NCBI GenBank assembly: GCA_946411565.1
Contig: CAMKEM010000023.1
Location: 1-43,050 of the forward strand
Reading direction: 5' to 3'
Source: an uncultured Prevotellaceae bacterium
GTDB lineage: Bacteria > Bacteroidota > Bacteroidia > Bacteroidales > Bacteroidaceae
DNA length: 43,050 bases
The notes under the pieces were generated by a model that was given only the letters and a program-made list of their open reading frames with translations, made no database searches and was not told the DNA's origin. Made by a program: the position numbers and the translations under genes. Below are positions 8,363 through 15,897 of the stretch, piece after piece; the first letter of the stretch is position 1; every line of letters starts with the position of its first letter.

Positions 8363-8411
8363 ATGTCTTTCGGAGTTTTCTTTCTGTATATCAATGAGTT
8401 ATGAGTGTAAA
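8363..8411 (+). repeat. Direct repeat flanking a palindrome, left copy
   Basis: This 49-bp block is about three-quarters identical by eye to 8622-8670, in the same orientation. Both contain TATCAATG and a Y-rich start. The two copies bracket the large palindrome at 8447-8601. Confidence 0.6.
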
Positions 8412-8446
8412 GCGCATTTTCTTAGAAAGTGTCTTCGCCAAAAATT

Positions 8447-8601
8447 TCGTCATTAACGTCATTAGTCATTAGTCATTAAGCGAGTTGATGACGGGCGAAA
8501 ATCGGCTATATAGTAAATATATTTTATATATTTACTATATAGAGGCAAAAATCCCCCACGCACTTCCCTTAATGACGAAAATGACTAATGACTAATGACG
8601 G
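8447..8601. repeat. Large palindrome with 7-bp words and a TATATA centre
   Basis: The left arm 8447-8480 contains three tandem copies of a 7-bp CATTAGT-like word. The right arm 8569-8601 carries the reverse complement (TAATGAC words). The centre 8506-8542 is a perfect 17-bp inverted repeat, CTATATAGTAAATATAT, around TTT. A related centre occurs at 38457-38485. No gene lies within 8108-9019. Confidence 0.85.
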
Positions 8602-8621
8602 AAAGTATTGAAACGCCCAAA

Positions 8622-8670
8622 ATGCCTTCCGAAAATTTCTTCCTGTGTATCAATGTGTTACGAGCTCAAA
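8622..8670 (+). repeat. Direct repeat flanking a palindrome, right copy
   Basis: This is the partner of 8363-8411, in the same orientation on the other side of the palindrome, with about 37 of 49 positions matching by eye. Confidence 0.6.
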
Positions 8671-8736
8671 ATAAAGATTCTTCGAATCAGACTTTTATTT
8701 TCTCGTGTTATATCGTGGCTTTCGGGAAAATTGTTG

Positions 8737-8744
8737 TAACTTTG
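8737..8744 (+). promoter_or_regulatory. Orphan plus-strand promoter box
   Basis: TAACTTTG followed by CACCC is a good -7 box, but no plus-strand gene follows; the next gene (9020-9748) is on the opposite strand. A transcript from here would run through GAAAATTGAAAGTTG-type repeats (8820-8918) and the palindrome at 8959-8976. Only a 38-codon frame from about 8866 is open. Confidence 0.4.
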
Positions 8745-8819
8745 CACCCAGATAAGTGAAGAACGAAGAGTGAAGAATTTAAGTCACGTTTCCCAATCAA
8801 AGGCCACGAGCGGAAGACG

Positions 8820-8976
8820 AATTGAAAATTGAAAGTTGAAAATTTCAAGATAGTTTTTTCTGGTAATGGCCATACTCGAAAATACTAATCTGTATTTTTC
8901 ATTTTTCACTTTTCATTTAAGCAAGTCCGCTGCAAGTCTGTTGCAAATCCCATTCAAATCCCATTCCGGAATGGGA
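8820..8976. repeat. Inverted A/T-word repeats and an 18-bp perfect palindrome
   Basis: ATTGAAAATTGAAAGTTG at about 8822 is imperfectly inverted by TTTTTCATTTTTCACTTTTC at about 8896. Next comes an 11-bp-period stretch of CAAGTCC/CAAATCC words (8923-8958). The block ends with the perfect palindrome TCCCATTCCGGAATGGGA (8959-8976). Confidence 0.6.
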
Positions 8977-9019
8977 GAATGATGGGCGACAAAGGGCGGT
9001 GGCAACAATTATGGCGGTG

Positions 9020-9748
9020 TTATTCTGTGTAGGAATCAAGGAAATGCTCAAGGGCATCCTTCACCTCAAACAAATCGTGGAATACGATGTGGGCGCCGTT
9101 GTCCTTAAGTTGGCTGTCTGGCAATGGACCAGTGTTTACGCCTATGACGAAACATCCTGCGGCTCTTCCTGCCTGAACGCCGAGCGGAGCATTCTCCACC
9201 ACTATCGTTTCCTCGGGCTTGCTGCCCATCCTCTCCATTCCTAAGAGATATGGATCTGGGGCTGGCTTTCCTTGCTTGACATCCTTTGCTGATACAATCT
9301 TGTCTGCGTCTATAAGTCCTTCGAAATCGCGTGCCAGACCTGCAAGCAATGGTGGCTGACCGCTTCCCGTAACGACTGTTATCTGCATTCCCCTTGAGAG
9401 CATGAATTTCTGTAACTCTTTGACACCTGGCATTATAGTAGCCTTTGTCATGGAATGGAAGATGCGTGATTTCTCAAGATACATCTCCATTGCCTCGTCC
9501 TCAGATATCTCTCTTCCTAACTGTTCACGGCATTTTATGGCGATTGTCTCAACGCCACGCATACCCTCGTAAAGATAGCCCTCAATCTCAGGCATGTCTA
9601 TGCCATATTTTGCCATTGCCTTGTTCCATGCTATGGCATGAAACTTCATGGAGTCATAGAGCACACCATCCATATCGAAAAGAACGGTCTTGGGGCGATA
9701 TGCCTCAAGACCGTGCTCTTTCATGTATTGTTTTATTTCTTCTAACAT
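9020..9748 (-). CDS. HAD-superfamily hydrolase, beta-phosphoglucomutase-like
   Basis: This subfamily IA HAD phosphatase/phosphomutase has 242 aa. Motif I is FDMDGVLYDS (nucleophile Asp around residue 25, acid Asp two residues later), motif II is VVTGSGQ, the lysine is in KQGKPAPDPYL, and motif IV is IVVENAPLGVQAG. An alpha-helical cap with HAIAWNKAMAKYG lies between motifs I and II. The layout fits beta-phosphoglucomutase or a sugar-phosphate phosphatase; the substrate cannot be settled from sequence. It follows pgi on the same strand across a palindromic repeat, an arrangement fitting sugar-phosphate metabolism. Cytoplasmic. Confidence 0.85.
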   Translation of the reverse strand: MLEEIKQYMKEHGLEAYRPKTVLFDMDGVLYDSMKFHAIAWNKAMAKYGIDMPEIEGYLYEGMRGVETIAIKCREQLGREISEDEAMEMYLEKSRIFHSMTKATIMPGVKELQKFMLSRGMQITVVTGSGQPPLLAGLARDFEGLIDADKIVSAKDVKQGKPAPDPYLLGMERMGSKPEETIVVENAPLGVQAGRAAGCFVIGVNTGPLPDSQLKDNGAHIVFHDLFEVKDALEHFLDSYTE

Positions 9749-9751
9749 ATT

Positions 9752-9836
9752 TCTTTAAGGAGTTCAAGAATATAAGGAGTTCAAGACGATGGTATTGTCT
9801 TGTACTCCTTATACTCCTTTAACTCCTTGTACTTTT
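9752..9836. repeat. Palindromic intercistronic repeat, 9-bp word family (copy B)
   Basis: The left arm 9755-9792 (AAGGAGTTCAAGAATATAAG, then GAGTTCAAGACGATGG) is inverted at 9793-9834 (TATTGTCTTGTACTCCTTAT and on). There is almost no loop. It sits between pgi and the HAD gene. Confidence 0.8.
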
Positions 9837-9846
9837 TTTTCTGAAT

Positions 9847-11199
9847 TTATTCCTGCTCCAAACGAGCCTTGATTGCCTTTGTTGCCTCCTCGTAACCTGG
9901 CTTTTCGAGAAGAGCGAACATATTCTTCTTGTAAGCCTCTACACCTGGCTGGTTGAATGCGTTTACGCCGAGCAACTGACCAGAGATGCCGCAAGCCTTT
10001 TCGAAGAAGTAGATAAGCTGACCGTAGTTGTAGGCATCAAGACGCTCGATAGAGATGAGGATGTTTGGCACACCACCATCAACATGAGCCAGACGAGTTC
10101 CAAGCTCTGCGTTCTTGTTTACCTCGTCTATACGCTTACCTGCCAAGAAGTTAAGTCCGTCAAGGTTCTCTGCATCAGATGGGAAGAGAAGCTTCTTCTC
10201 TGGGTTCTCTACAGAGATACAGGTCTCGAAGATTGTGCGCTCGCCTTCCTGAATCCACTGACCCATAGAGTGAAGGTCTGTGGTGAAATCGCAAGATGCA
10301 GGGTAGATACCCTTGCCGTCCTTACCCTCAGACTCACCGAACAACTGTTTCCACCACTCCATGTAGTAGTGCAGTTTTGGCTGATAGTTCATGAGGATCT
10401 CAATCTTCTTGCCGTTAGCATAGAGAGCGTTACGCACAGCAGCATAAACGGCTGCAGGGTTCTCCTCGAAAGGAACGTCGATGCCACACTGCTTCTCCAT
10501 TGCCTGAGCACCTGCCACGAGTTGCTCAATGTCTATACCTGCGCAAGCGATCGGCAGAAGACCTACAGGAGTGAGAACTGAGAAACGACCACCTACGTTG
10601 TCAGGAATAACGAATGTCTTGTAACCTTCCTTGTCGGCACACATACGTGCTGCACCTTTCTTTGCATCGGTTACGGCAACGATAAGTTCCTTTGCTGCAG
10701 CTTTGCCTACCTGAGCCTCGAGCTGAGTCTTCAGCAGACGGAATGTGAGGGCTGTCTCGGTTGTAGTACCAGACTTAGAGATATTTATGATAGAGAATTT
10801 CTTTGTCTTGAGATATTCTGTAAGCTCAGCGAGATAGTCCTCACCGATGTTATTGCCTGCGAAGAGCACAACAGGGTTCTTACGATCCTGAATGAGCCAG
10901 TCAAAGCTGTTGTTGATACCTTCGATTACGGCACGAGGACCGAGGTATGAGCCTCCGATACCTGCAACTACCACAACCTCAGACTTTGAGCGGAGAATCT
11001 CTGCAACAGCCTTTACTTCCTTGATGAACTCAGGAGTGATTGATGATGGGAGGTGAAGCCAGCCAAGGAAATCACTACCAGGAACAGTTCCCTCTTCGAG
11101 ACCCTTCTGAGCCTCTGCTACCTGAGCTTTATAAGCTGATACCGCGCCAGCAGGGAGAAACTGCTGAGCCTTTGTAATGTCAAGTGAGATACTTTTCAT
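9847..11199 (-). CDS. pgi: Glucose-6-phosphate isomerase
   Basis: Pgi interconverts glucose 6-phosphate and fructose 6-phosphate in glycolysis and gluconeogenesis. At 450 aa it is the short bacterial form found in Bacteroidetes and Firmicutes rather than the roughly 550-aa proteobacterial form. The [15 protein letters not shown] nucleotide-fold motif, [19 protein letters not shown] phosphate-binding loop, [15 protein letters not shown] signature, and the C-terminal [12 protein letters not shown] with the catalytic lysine are all present. It is probably transcribed with the HAD gene downstream. A promoter box lies 60 bp upstream (11259-11266). In related genomes lysS, gpsA and pgi are adjacent; here a plus-strand secreted-protein gene separates gpsA from pgi. 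Confidence 0.96.
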   Translation of the reverse strand: MKSISLDITKAQQFLPAGAVSAYKAQVAEAQKGLEEGTVPGSDFLGWLHLPSSITPEFIKEVKAVAEILRSKSEVVVVAGIGGSYLGPRAVIEGINNSFDWLIQDRKNPVVLFAGNNIGEDYLAELTEYLKTKKFSIINISKSGTTTETALTFRLLKTQLEAQVGKAAAKELIVAVTDAKKGAARMCADKEGYKTFVIPDNVGGRFSVLTPVGLLPIACAGIDIEQLVAGAQAMEKQCGIDVPFEENPAAVYAAVRNALYANGKKIEILMNYQPKLHYYMEWWKQLFGESEGKDGKGIYPASCDFTTDLHSMGQWIQEGERTIFETCISVENPEKKLLFPSDAENLDGLNFLAGKRIDEVNKNAELGTRLAHVDGGVPNILISIERLDAYNYGQLIYFFEKACGISGQLLGVNAFNQPGVEAYKKNMFALLEKPGYEEATKAIKARLEQE

Positions 11200-11258
11200 T
11201 TTGCGCGTTTTTATAATTTAATAGTTAATATTGTAATTGTTTGCTTGTTGTTTGCTTG

Positions 11259-11266
11259 CAAAAATA
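11259..11266 (-). promoter_or_regulatory. Bacteroidetes-type promoter of pgi
   Basis: On the minus strand this reads TATTTTTG followed by CAAGC, matching TAnnTTTG, 60 bp before the pgi start. Confidence 0.5.
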
Positions 11267-11412
11267 CCAAAAATATTCTGAATCCCCAAATTAATTTTGA
11301 AAAACTTGACTATTTTTCCGTGCAATTGTTACATAAGTTGCACGATAGGTTAATTATTGTTAATAGAAATGAAGAAATAAAATGATTTATATCAATTAAT
11401 TCAAAAAAATAC

Positions 11413-11420
11413 TACCTTTG
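11413..11420 (+). promoter_or_regulatory. Bacteroidetes-type promoter of the 11463 gene
   Basis: TACCTTTG followed by CCG is a consensus -7 box 43 bp before the ATG. It diverges from the pgi promoter. Confidence 0.6.
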
Positions 11421-11462
11421 CCGTAGAAATCTACTAATATCAAAAACAAAAATACAACGACT

Positions 11463-11894
11463 ATGAAAAGATTCTTTTTTGCAGTTTTCGCACTGGTAAT
11501 GAGTATTAACGCTAACGCTTTTGAGTTTGATGGCATCGACCTTAATGGAAATATCGCTGACATCACAAAGCAGGTAAGTGCCAAAGGCTATGCCTTTGAC
11601 GATGTAAAGAACGGTCTTGTTGGCAACTGTCAGGGAACAGACATCCTCCTCCGCTTTAATTATGAGAAGGTATCTCAGCAGGGCAAACTCGGTCAGCTCG
11701 TTGTTGAGATTCCTATGAGTGAGCCTAACTCGCTCGACATCATTGTGAAGACCTTCAATGTGGTCTATCACCTCAAGGATAAGGCAGAGAACCGCTATAC
11801 CTATGTCGTTTCAAATGATGGCACCACAGTTACGGTTAGTAAGAGCAATGGACTTATCTATCTGACGTATAATACACCTTATTATAAAGCCTAA
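11463..11894 (+). CDS. Hypothetical secreted protein, 143 aa
   Basis: No family is recognised. Residues 1-19 are a signal peptide (MKRFFFAVFALVMSINANA) with AxA cleavage, so it is exported. The mature part starts FEFDGIDLNGN and alternates short beta-prone stretches with Gly/Asn turns, for example KVSQQGKLGQLVVEIPMS and VVSNDGTTVTVSKSNG, compatible with a small periplasmic beta domain. It stands alone between convergent gpsA and divergent pgi. Its last sense codon and stop (GCC TAA) lie inside a 34-bp block repeated exactly at 16544-16577, so the present C-terminus was probably set by that repeat. Confidence 0.65.
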   Translation: MKRFFFAVFALVMSINANAFEFDGIDLNGNIADITKQVSAKGYAFDDVKNGLVGNCQGTDILLRFNYEKVSQQGKLGQLVVEIPMSEPNSLDIIVKTFNVVYHLKDKAENRYTYVVSNDGTTVTVSKSNGLIYLTYNTPYYKA

Positions 11895-11978
11895 CCAAGC
11901 CTTCCCAAAGGGAAGGATGTTTTATAGTAATGCCGCTCATAGGAAATCCGTAAGGAAACCTATGAGCGGCAGGTTTTT
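11888..11978. repeat. Dispersed 34-bp repeat plus terminator hairpin
   Basis: The 34 bp at 11888-11921 recur exactly at 16544-16577, and include CCTTCCCAAAGGGAAGG, a small palindrome. A terminator hairpin follows, TGCCGCTCATAGG (11931-11943) with CCTATGAGCGGCA (11959-11971), then GGTTTTTATT. The whole unit is a mobile-looking terminator cassette; a third hairpin relative is at 2996-3040. Confidence 0.8.
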
Positions 11979-12040
11979 ATTGTCATACATTCTAAATAAC
12001 TCCCCCCTTTTTGGGGGGGCTAGGGGGCTTCTGTTAGGCT

Positions 12041-13036
12041 TTACCTAAACGAATCCGTCAGCAACTTAATCTCAATCTGTGGACTAATGCGCTCGTACAG
12101 AATGTTATACACAGCATCAAGGATCGGCATATTCACGTGCATGTGGCGATTTATTTCCTTCATACACTTTGTGCCGAAATAGCCCTCGGCTATCATTTCC
12201 ATCTCTATCTGTGCGGATTTTACCGAGTAGCCCTTACCTATCATTGAGCCAAAAGTACGGTTGCGTGAGAACTTTGAGTAACAAGTTACGAGTAGGTCAC
12301 CCATATAGGCTGAGTCTGCCACGTTACGCTCTGCTGGATGTACACTCTCAAGGAAGCGGTGCATCTCCTGAAGGGCATTGCTTACGAGCACAGCCTGGAA
12401 GTTATCACCATATTTCAGACCAGAGCAGATACCTGTGGCAATAGCATATACGTTTTTCAGTACAGAGCCGTACTCAATGCCGATAACATCCGTCGAGGTC
12501 TTTGTCTTGATGAACCTACCGCTTATGGTTGCAGCGAAAACCTTTGCCTTGTCCTGATCCTGACATGCTATGGTGAGGTAGGAGAGACGTTCAAGGGCAA
12601 CCTCCTCCGCATGAGAAGGGCCGCCGATGCACGCAAGGTTATCGTATGGAACGTCCATTACGTGGTGGAAGTATTCCGAGCACACAAGGTTCTCATCAGG
12701 CACTATGCCCTTGATGGCCGTGACGATGAACTTATCCCTAATCCTCACCTTCAGTTTCTTGAGGTGATTCTTCAGGTAAGGTGAAGGCGTCACGAATACC
12801 AAAGTGTCATACGCCTGTACTATCTTATTGATGTCGCTTGAGAACTCTATCTCGTCCATGTTGAAATGAACGCTTGTAAGGTACGCAGGGTTATGTCCCA
12901 TGCGCTTGAAGTCCTCTATGCGGTCATCATTTCTGATGTACCAGCCTATGTGGTGGGTATTTCCAACAATAATCTTGGCAATAGCTGTTGCCCAGCTACC
13001 GCCTCCGATAATTGCTATTTTTCCACAGTTGAACAT
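12041..13036 (-). CDS. gpsA: Glycerol-3-phosphate dehydrogenase [NAD(P)+]
   Basis: GpsA reduces dihydroxyacetone phosphate to sn-glycerol 3-phosphate for phospholipid synthesis. It has 331 aa. The N-terminal Rossmann motif is IAIIGGGSWATAIAKI. The catalytic-lysine region is VTAIKGIVPDENL. The substrate-domain signature is CIGGPSHAEEVALERLSYLT and a second conserved lysine is in GSVLKNVYAIATGI. The C-terminal helix region holds NRTFGSMIGKGYS. It is last in the lysS - four-helix-bundle - gpsA unit; the lysS-gpsA neighbourhood is common in Bacteroidales. Cytoplasmic. Confidence 0.95.
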   Translation of the reverse strand: MFNCGKIAIIGGGSWATAIAKIIVGNTHHIGWYIRNDDRIEDFKRMGHNPAYLTSVHFNMDEIEFSSDINKIVQAYDTLVFVTPSPYLKNHLKKLKVRIRDKFIVTAIKGIVPDENLVCSEYFHHVMDVPYDNLACIGGPSHAEEVALERLSYLTIACQDQDKAKVFAATISGRFIKTKTSTDVIGIEYGSVLKNVYAIATGICSGLKYGDNFQAVLVSNALQEMHRFLESVHPAERNVADSAYMGDLLVTCYSKFSRNRTFGSMIGKGYSVKSAQIEMEMIAEGYFGTKCMKEINRHMHVNMPILDAVYNILYERISPQIEIKLLTDSFR

Positions 13037-13051
13037 TTGTTTTTGTATTAA

Positions 13052-13573
13052 AAGTAGTTCATGGAGTACAAGTAGTTCAAGGAGTACAAGACGATAGTTC
13101 TGTACGCTTGCTCTTATGTGTTATAGATTTTTATAGTCGTTGTTCTGCACTCCTTGGATATAAAGGAGAAGCAATTTACTAGTCTCTTTTGCCAAACTGC
13201 ATAATTCTATGTAGGATTCATTGGAAATATATCCTAAATCCTTTGAAAGGAGAATGTAATATTTGCATTCTTCCAAACTTCCTTGTGATATATTGAAGAA
13301 ACGCAGTTTATCGGCTTTAGAGAGTTTCTTATAACCTTCTGCAATATTTGCAGGAATGGAGATTGCTGCACGGGTAAATTGTGAACGTAGGCCAAATTGC
13401 TCAAAATCTGGGAATTGGCTACATACCCTATATACACAAAGCACAAACTCATGAGCCTTTTTCCAGACAAATAAGTCAAAAAAACTTTTACTTGCTTCCA
13501 TGAACTTATTTATTTTGGTGATGCTACAATCGTCTTGTACTCCTTGTACTCCCTGTACTCCCTGTACTTCTTA
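13052..13573. repeat. 9-bp word palindromic element enclosing a gene (copy C)
   Basis: The left arm 13052-13098 (AAGTAGTTCATGGAGTACAA, then GTAGTTCAAGGAGTACAAG) is inverted at 13525-13573. In the right arm TTGTACTCC-like 9-mers occur four times in a row. The arms enclose the four-helix-bundle gene 13121-13501. The same arm sequence forms short gene-less hairpins at copies A, B and D, so C appears to be the gene-carrying version. Confidence 0.8.
13121..13501 (-). CDS. Four-helix-bundle protein (S23 / IVS-encoded type)
   Basis: This 126-aa protein belongs to the four-helix-bundle family first known from 23S rRNA intervening sequences and related to Avd of diversity-generating retroelements. 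Signature segments are LFVWKKAHEFVLCVYRV (helix 1), GLRSQFTRAAISIPANIAEG (the family's most conserved stretch), KLRFFNISQGSLEECKYYI, and a final helix ending LLLLYIQGV. Biochemical function is unknown; homologues form basic pentamers that may bind nucleic acid. The gene lies between lysS and gpsA, precisely within the two inverted arms of the 9-bp repeat element, as IVS genes lie within inverted repeats in 23S rRNA. Its neighbours look intact, so it is an insertion. Confidence 0.88.
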   Translation of the reverse strand: MEASKSFFDLFVWKKAHEFVLCVYRVCSQFPDFEQFGLRSQFTRAAISIPANIAEGYKKLSKADKLRFFNISQGSLEECKYYILLSKDLGYISNESYIELCSLAKETSKLLLLYIQGVQNNDYKNL

Positions 13574-13577
13574 AAAT

Positions 13578-15362
13578 TTATTCTTGCACTTTATCAATCC
13601 ACCCCTGAACCTCGTCCAGTGATGGCTTCTCGTAGCCCAGCTTATACTTCTTATTGATCTCGCCAATCTTCTGCTGAAGACCTTGAGCCTTCTCTTCCTT
13701 GATGTCGCTGATCATATTGAAGCCAGCCTTGCGCATTACGTATGCCCATTCCTCTGAAACGCCAATCTCAGCCCACTCTGCTATGCTTGAGCGTGGAGCC
13801 TTCTTCTCTGGCTTCATCTGAGGGAAGAGCATTACCTCACCGATAGCGAACTTACCTGTCATCAGCATCACGAGACGGTCAATACCGATACCGATACCGA
13901 ATGTAGGAGGCATACCGTACTGAAGAGCGCGGAGGAAGTCATGGTCGATGATCATTGCCTCGTCGTCACCCTTGTCAGCAAGCTTCATCTGGTCGATGAA
14001 ACGCTGCTCCTGATCTATAGGGTCGTTAAGCTCTGAGTATGCATTTGCAAGCTCCTTACCGTTGACCATAAGCTCGAAACGCTCTGTCAAACCTGGCTTA
14101 GAACGGTGCATCTTTGTCAATGGTGACATCTCAACAGGGTAGTCTGTGATGAATGTTGGCTGAATGAATGTGCCCTCACAGGTCTCACCGAAGATTTCGT
14201 CGATGAGCTTACCCTTACCCATTGTCTCGTCAATCTCGATGTCGAGCTTCTTAGCAACCTCACGAATCTCATCCTCGTTCATAGGATAGAGGTCATAGCC
14301 TGTCTTCTCCTTGATAGCGTCGAGGATAGGGAGGCGGCGGAATGGAGCCTTGAATGAGATAACCTTACCGTCGATCTCAACCTCTGGCTTGCCATTAACT
14401 GCGGTACAGATAGTCTCGAGCATCTTCTCTGTGAAGCCCATACCCCAGTTGAGATCCTTGTATGATACGTAAAGCTCCATACATGTGAACTCTGGGTTGT
14501 GAGTCTTGTCCATACCCTCGTTACGGAAGTTCTTGCCCATCTCATAAACACCCTCGAAACCACCTACGATAAGGCGCTTCAGATAGAGCTCTGTAGCGAT
14601 ACGCATATACATATCCTGATTCAGGGCATTGAAGTGAGTGATGAATGGACGAGCCGAAGCACCACCTGCTATGTTCTGGAGGATAGGAGTATCAACCTCT
14701 GTATAGCCTGCATTATCAAGGATGCTGCGCATAGTGCGGATGATAGTAGCACGCTTGAGGAAGGTCTCCTTAACACCATCGTTCACTACGAGGTCAACAT
14801 AACGCTGACGATAGCGAAGCTCTGGGTCGTCAAACTTGTCATATATATTGCCGTCTGCATCAGTCTTTACAATTGGCAGTGGCTTGAGTGACTTAGAGAG
14901 AAGTGTAAGCTCCTGTGCATGAACTGAAATCTCACCAGTCTTTGTGCGGAACACATAACCCTTAACGCCGATGAAGTCACCGATGTCGAGGAGCTTCTTG
15001 AATACTGTGTTATACAGTTCCTTGTCCTCGTCCGGACAAATCTCGTCACGCTTTACATAGACCTGAATACGGCCTTTTGAGTCCTGAAGCTCTGCGAAAC
15101 CAGCCTTACCCATGATACGGCGGCCCATCATACGGCCAGCGATGCTTACCATACGGCTGTTCTCTGGAGTTGGTGTGCCAGGCACCTCATTGCCCTCTGC
15201 ATCCTTCTCTGTTGGGAGGTCAACGAAGTTCTCACGAATGTCATCGCTCCAAGCGTCAACCACGTATTCTGCTGCAGGATATGGCTCAATGCCCATGTCA
15301 CGAAGCTGCTGCAGACTCTCGCGTCTGCCTATCTCCTGCTCACTAAGTTCAAGTATGTTCAT
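13578..15362 (-). CDS. lysS: Lysine--tRNA ligase, class II
   Basis: LysS charges tRNA-Lys. Start 15362 gives 594 aa beginning MNILELSEQEIGRRESLQ; the frame is open to 15425 but the upstream residues have no family match. The OB-fold anticodon domain covers about 60-180 (SIAGRMMGRRIMGKAGFAEL). Motif 2 is FRNEGMDKTHNPEFTCMELY and motif 3 is GIGIGIDRLVMLMTG. An extra C-terminal segment of about 75 residues (after the LFPQMKPEKK region) containing VSEEWAYVMRKAGFNMISDI extends beyond the minimal class II core, as in Bacteroidetes homologues. The promoter box is at 15475-15482. The gene heads the lysS - four-helix-bundle - gpsA unit. Confidence 0.95.
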   Translation of the reverse strand: MNILELSEQEIGRRESLQQLRDMGIEPYPAAEYVVDAWSDDIRENFVDLPTEKDAEGNEVPGTPTPENSRMVSIAGRMMGRRIMGKAGFAELQDSKGRIQVYVKRDEICPDEDKELYNTVFKKLLDIGDFIGVKGYVFRTKTGEISVHAQELTLLSKSLKPLPIVKTDADGNIYDKFDDPELRYRQRYVDLVVNDGVKETFLKRATIIRTMRSILDNAGYTEVDTPILQNIAGGASARPFITHFNALNQDMYMRIATELYLKRLIVGGFEGVYEMGKNFRNEGMDKTHNPEFTCMELYVSYKDLNWGMGFTEKMLETICTAVNGKPEVEIDGKVISFKAPFRRLPILDAIKEKTGYDLYPMNEDEIREVAKKLDIEIDETMGKGKLIDEIFGETCEGTFIQPTFITDYPVEMSPLTKMHRSKPGLTERFELMVNGKELANAYSELNDPIDQEQRFIDQMKLADKGDDEAMIIDHDFLRALQYGMPPTFGIGIGIDRLVMLMTGKFAIGEVMLFPQMKPEKKAPRSSIAEWAEIGVSEEWAYVMRKAGFNMISDIKEEKAQGLQQKIGEINKKYKLGYEKPSLDEVQGWIDKVQE

Positions 15363-15474
15363 TAGAATATTCTGTTTGTTAATTATCGATAATTCTTTGC
15401 TGAGTGCCTTTTTCGCACGAAACAAATAGGGACTGTCGCTCTTAGAAGCGGTTCCCGTCTCCGATTTGTGAGTG

Positions 15475-15482
15475 CAAAGTTA
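15475..15482 (-). promoter_or_regulatory. Bacteroidetes-type promoter of lysS
   Basis: On the minus strand this reads TAACTTTG followed by CAC, a consensus -7 box about 113 bp upstream of the lysS ATG. The leader includes a GAAGCGGTTCCCGTC-rich stretch of unknown role. Confidence 0.6.
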
Positions 15483-15640
15483 CTAAAAATTCAACTGTAA
15501 ACCAAATTTTCTGACACAATTTTTCCTGTTGAACCTAACTACCTTGTTTCTAAAGGCTTTTGAATTGAATGTCTTTCCTTGCTTTTTTGTATGTTTTCAT
15601 TGTATGAAATTCCGTTATTCCTTCGTTCTTCCTCCTAAGA

Positions 15641-15722
15641 TACTCCATCGTTACTCCATATCAAGTCCATCGTTTCGATGGAGTATCTATGGAGTATGTA
15701 TGGAGTATGTATGGAGTAACAT
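15641..15722. repeat. Palindrome built from 11-bp words (TGGAGTATGTA)
   Basis: The left arm 15641-15672 has three words of 11 bp (ACTCCATCGTT, ACTCCATATCA, AGTCCATCGTT). The right arm 15677-15722 has four (TGGAGTATCTA, TGGAGTATGTA twice, TGGAGTAACAT). The centre is CCATCG-TTT-CGATGG. It lies between the divergent lysS and lipoprotein genes. Confidence 0.8.
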
Positions 15723-15809
15723 AGGATTTTCAAAGAAGAAATTTCCTTTTTTATTATGCGCTGAATGGTTAAAAAATGTGATATTTTTTGTTATTTTGAA
15801 AAAGATTAT

Positions 15810-15817
15810 TACCTTTG
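15810..15817 (+). promoter_or_regulatory. Bacteroidetes-type promoter of the lipoprotein gene
   Basis: TACCTTTG followed by TCGC is a consensus -7 box 81 bp before the ATG at 15898. Confidence 0.6.
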
Positions 15818-15897
15818 TCGCTCATAAAAACTAAATGGCGGTTTCCGCTACTAATAAATTTTTAACGTAAACAAGAAATTATTAAATCTAAGCAAAA

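Noticed and set aside
13234..13479. Second frame overlapping the four-helix-bundle gene on the same strand
   Set aside because: The main frame shows clear conserved family motifs, so this overlapping frame is a shadow.
15529..15834. 101-codon plus-strand frame between lysS and the lipoprotein gene
   Set aside because: It spans the 11-bp-word palindrome and the downstream promoter box, has no domain, and its composition is that of translated AT-rich repeats.
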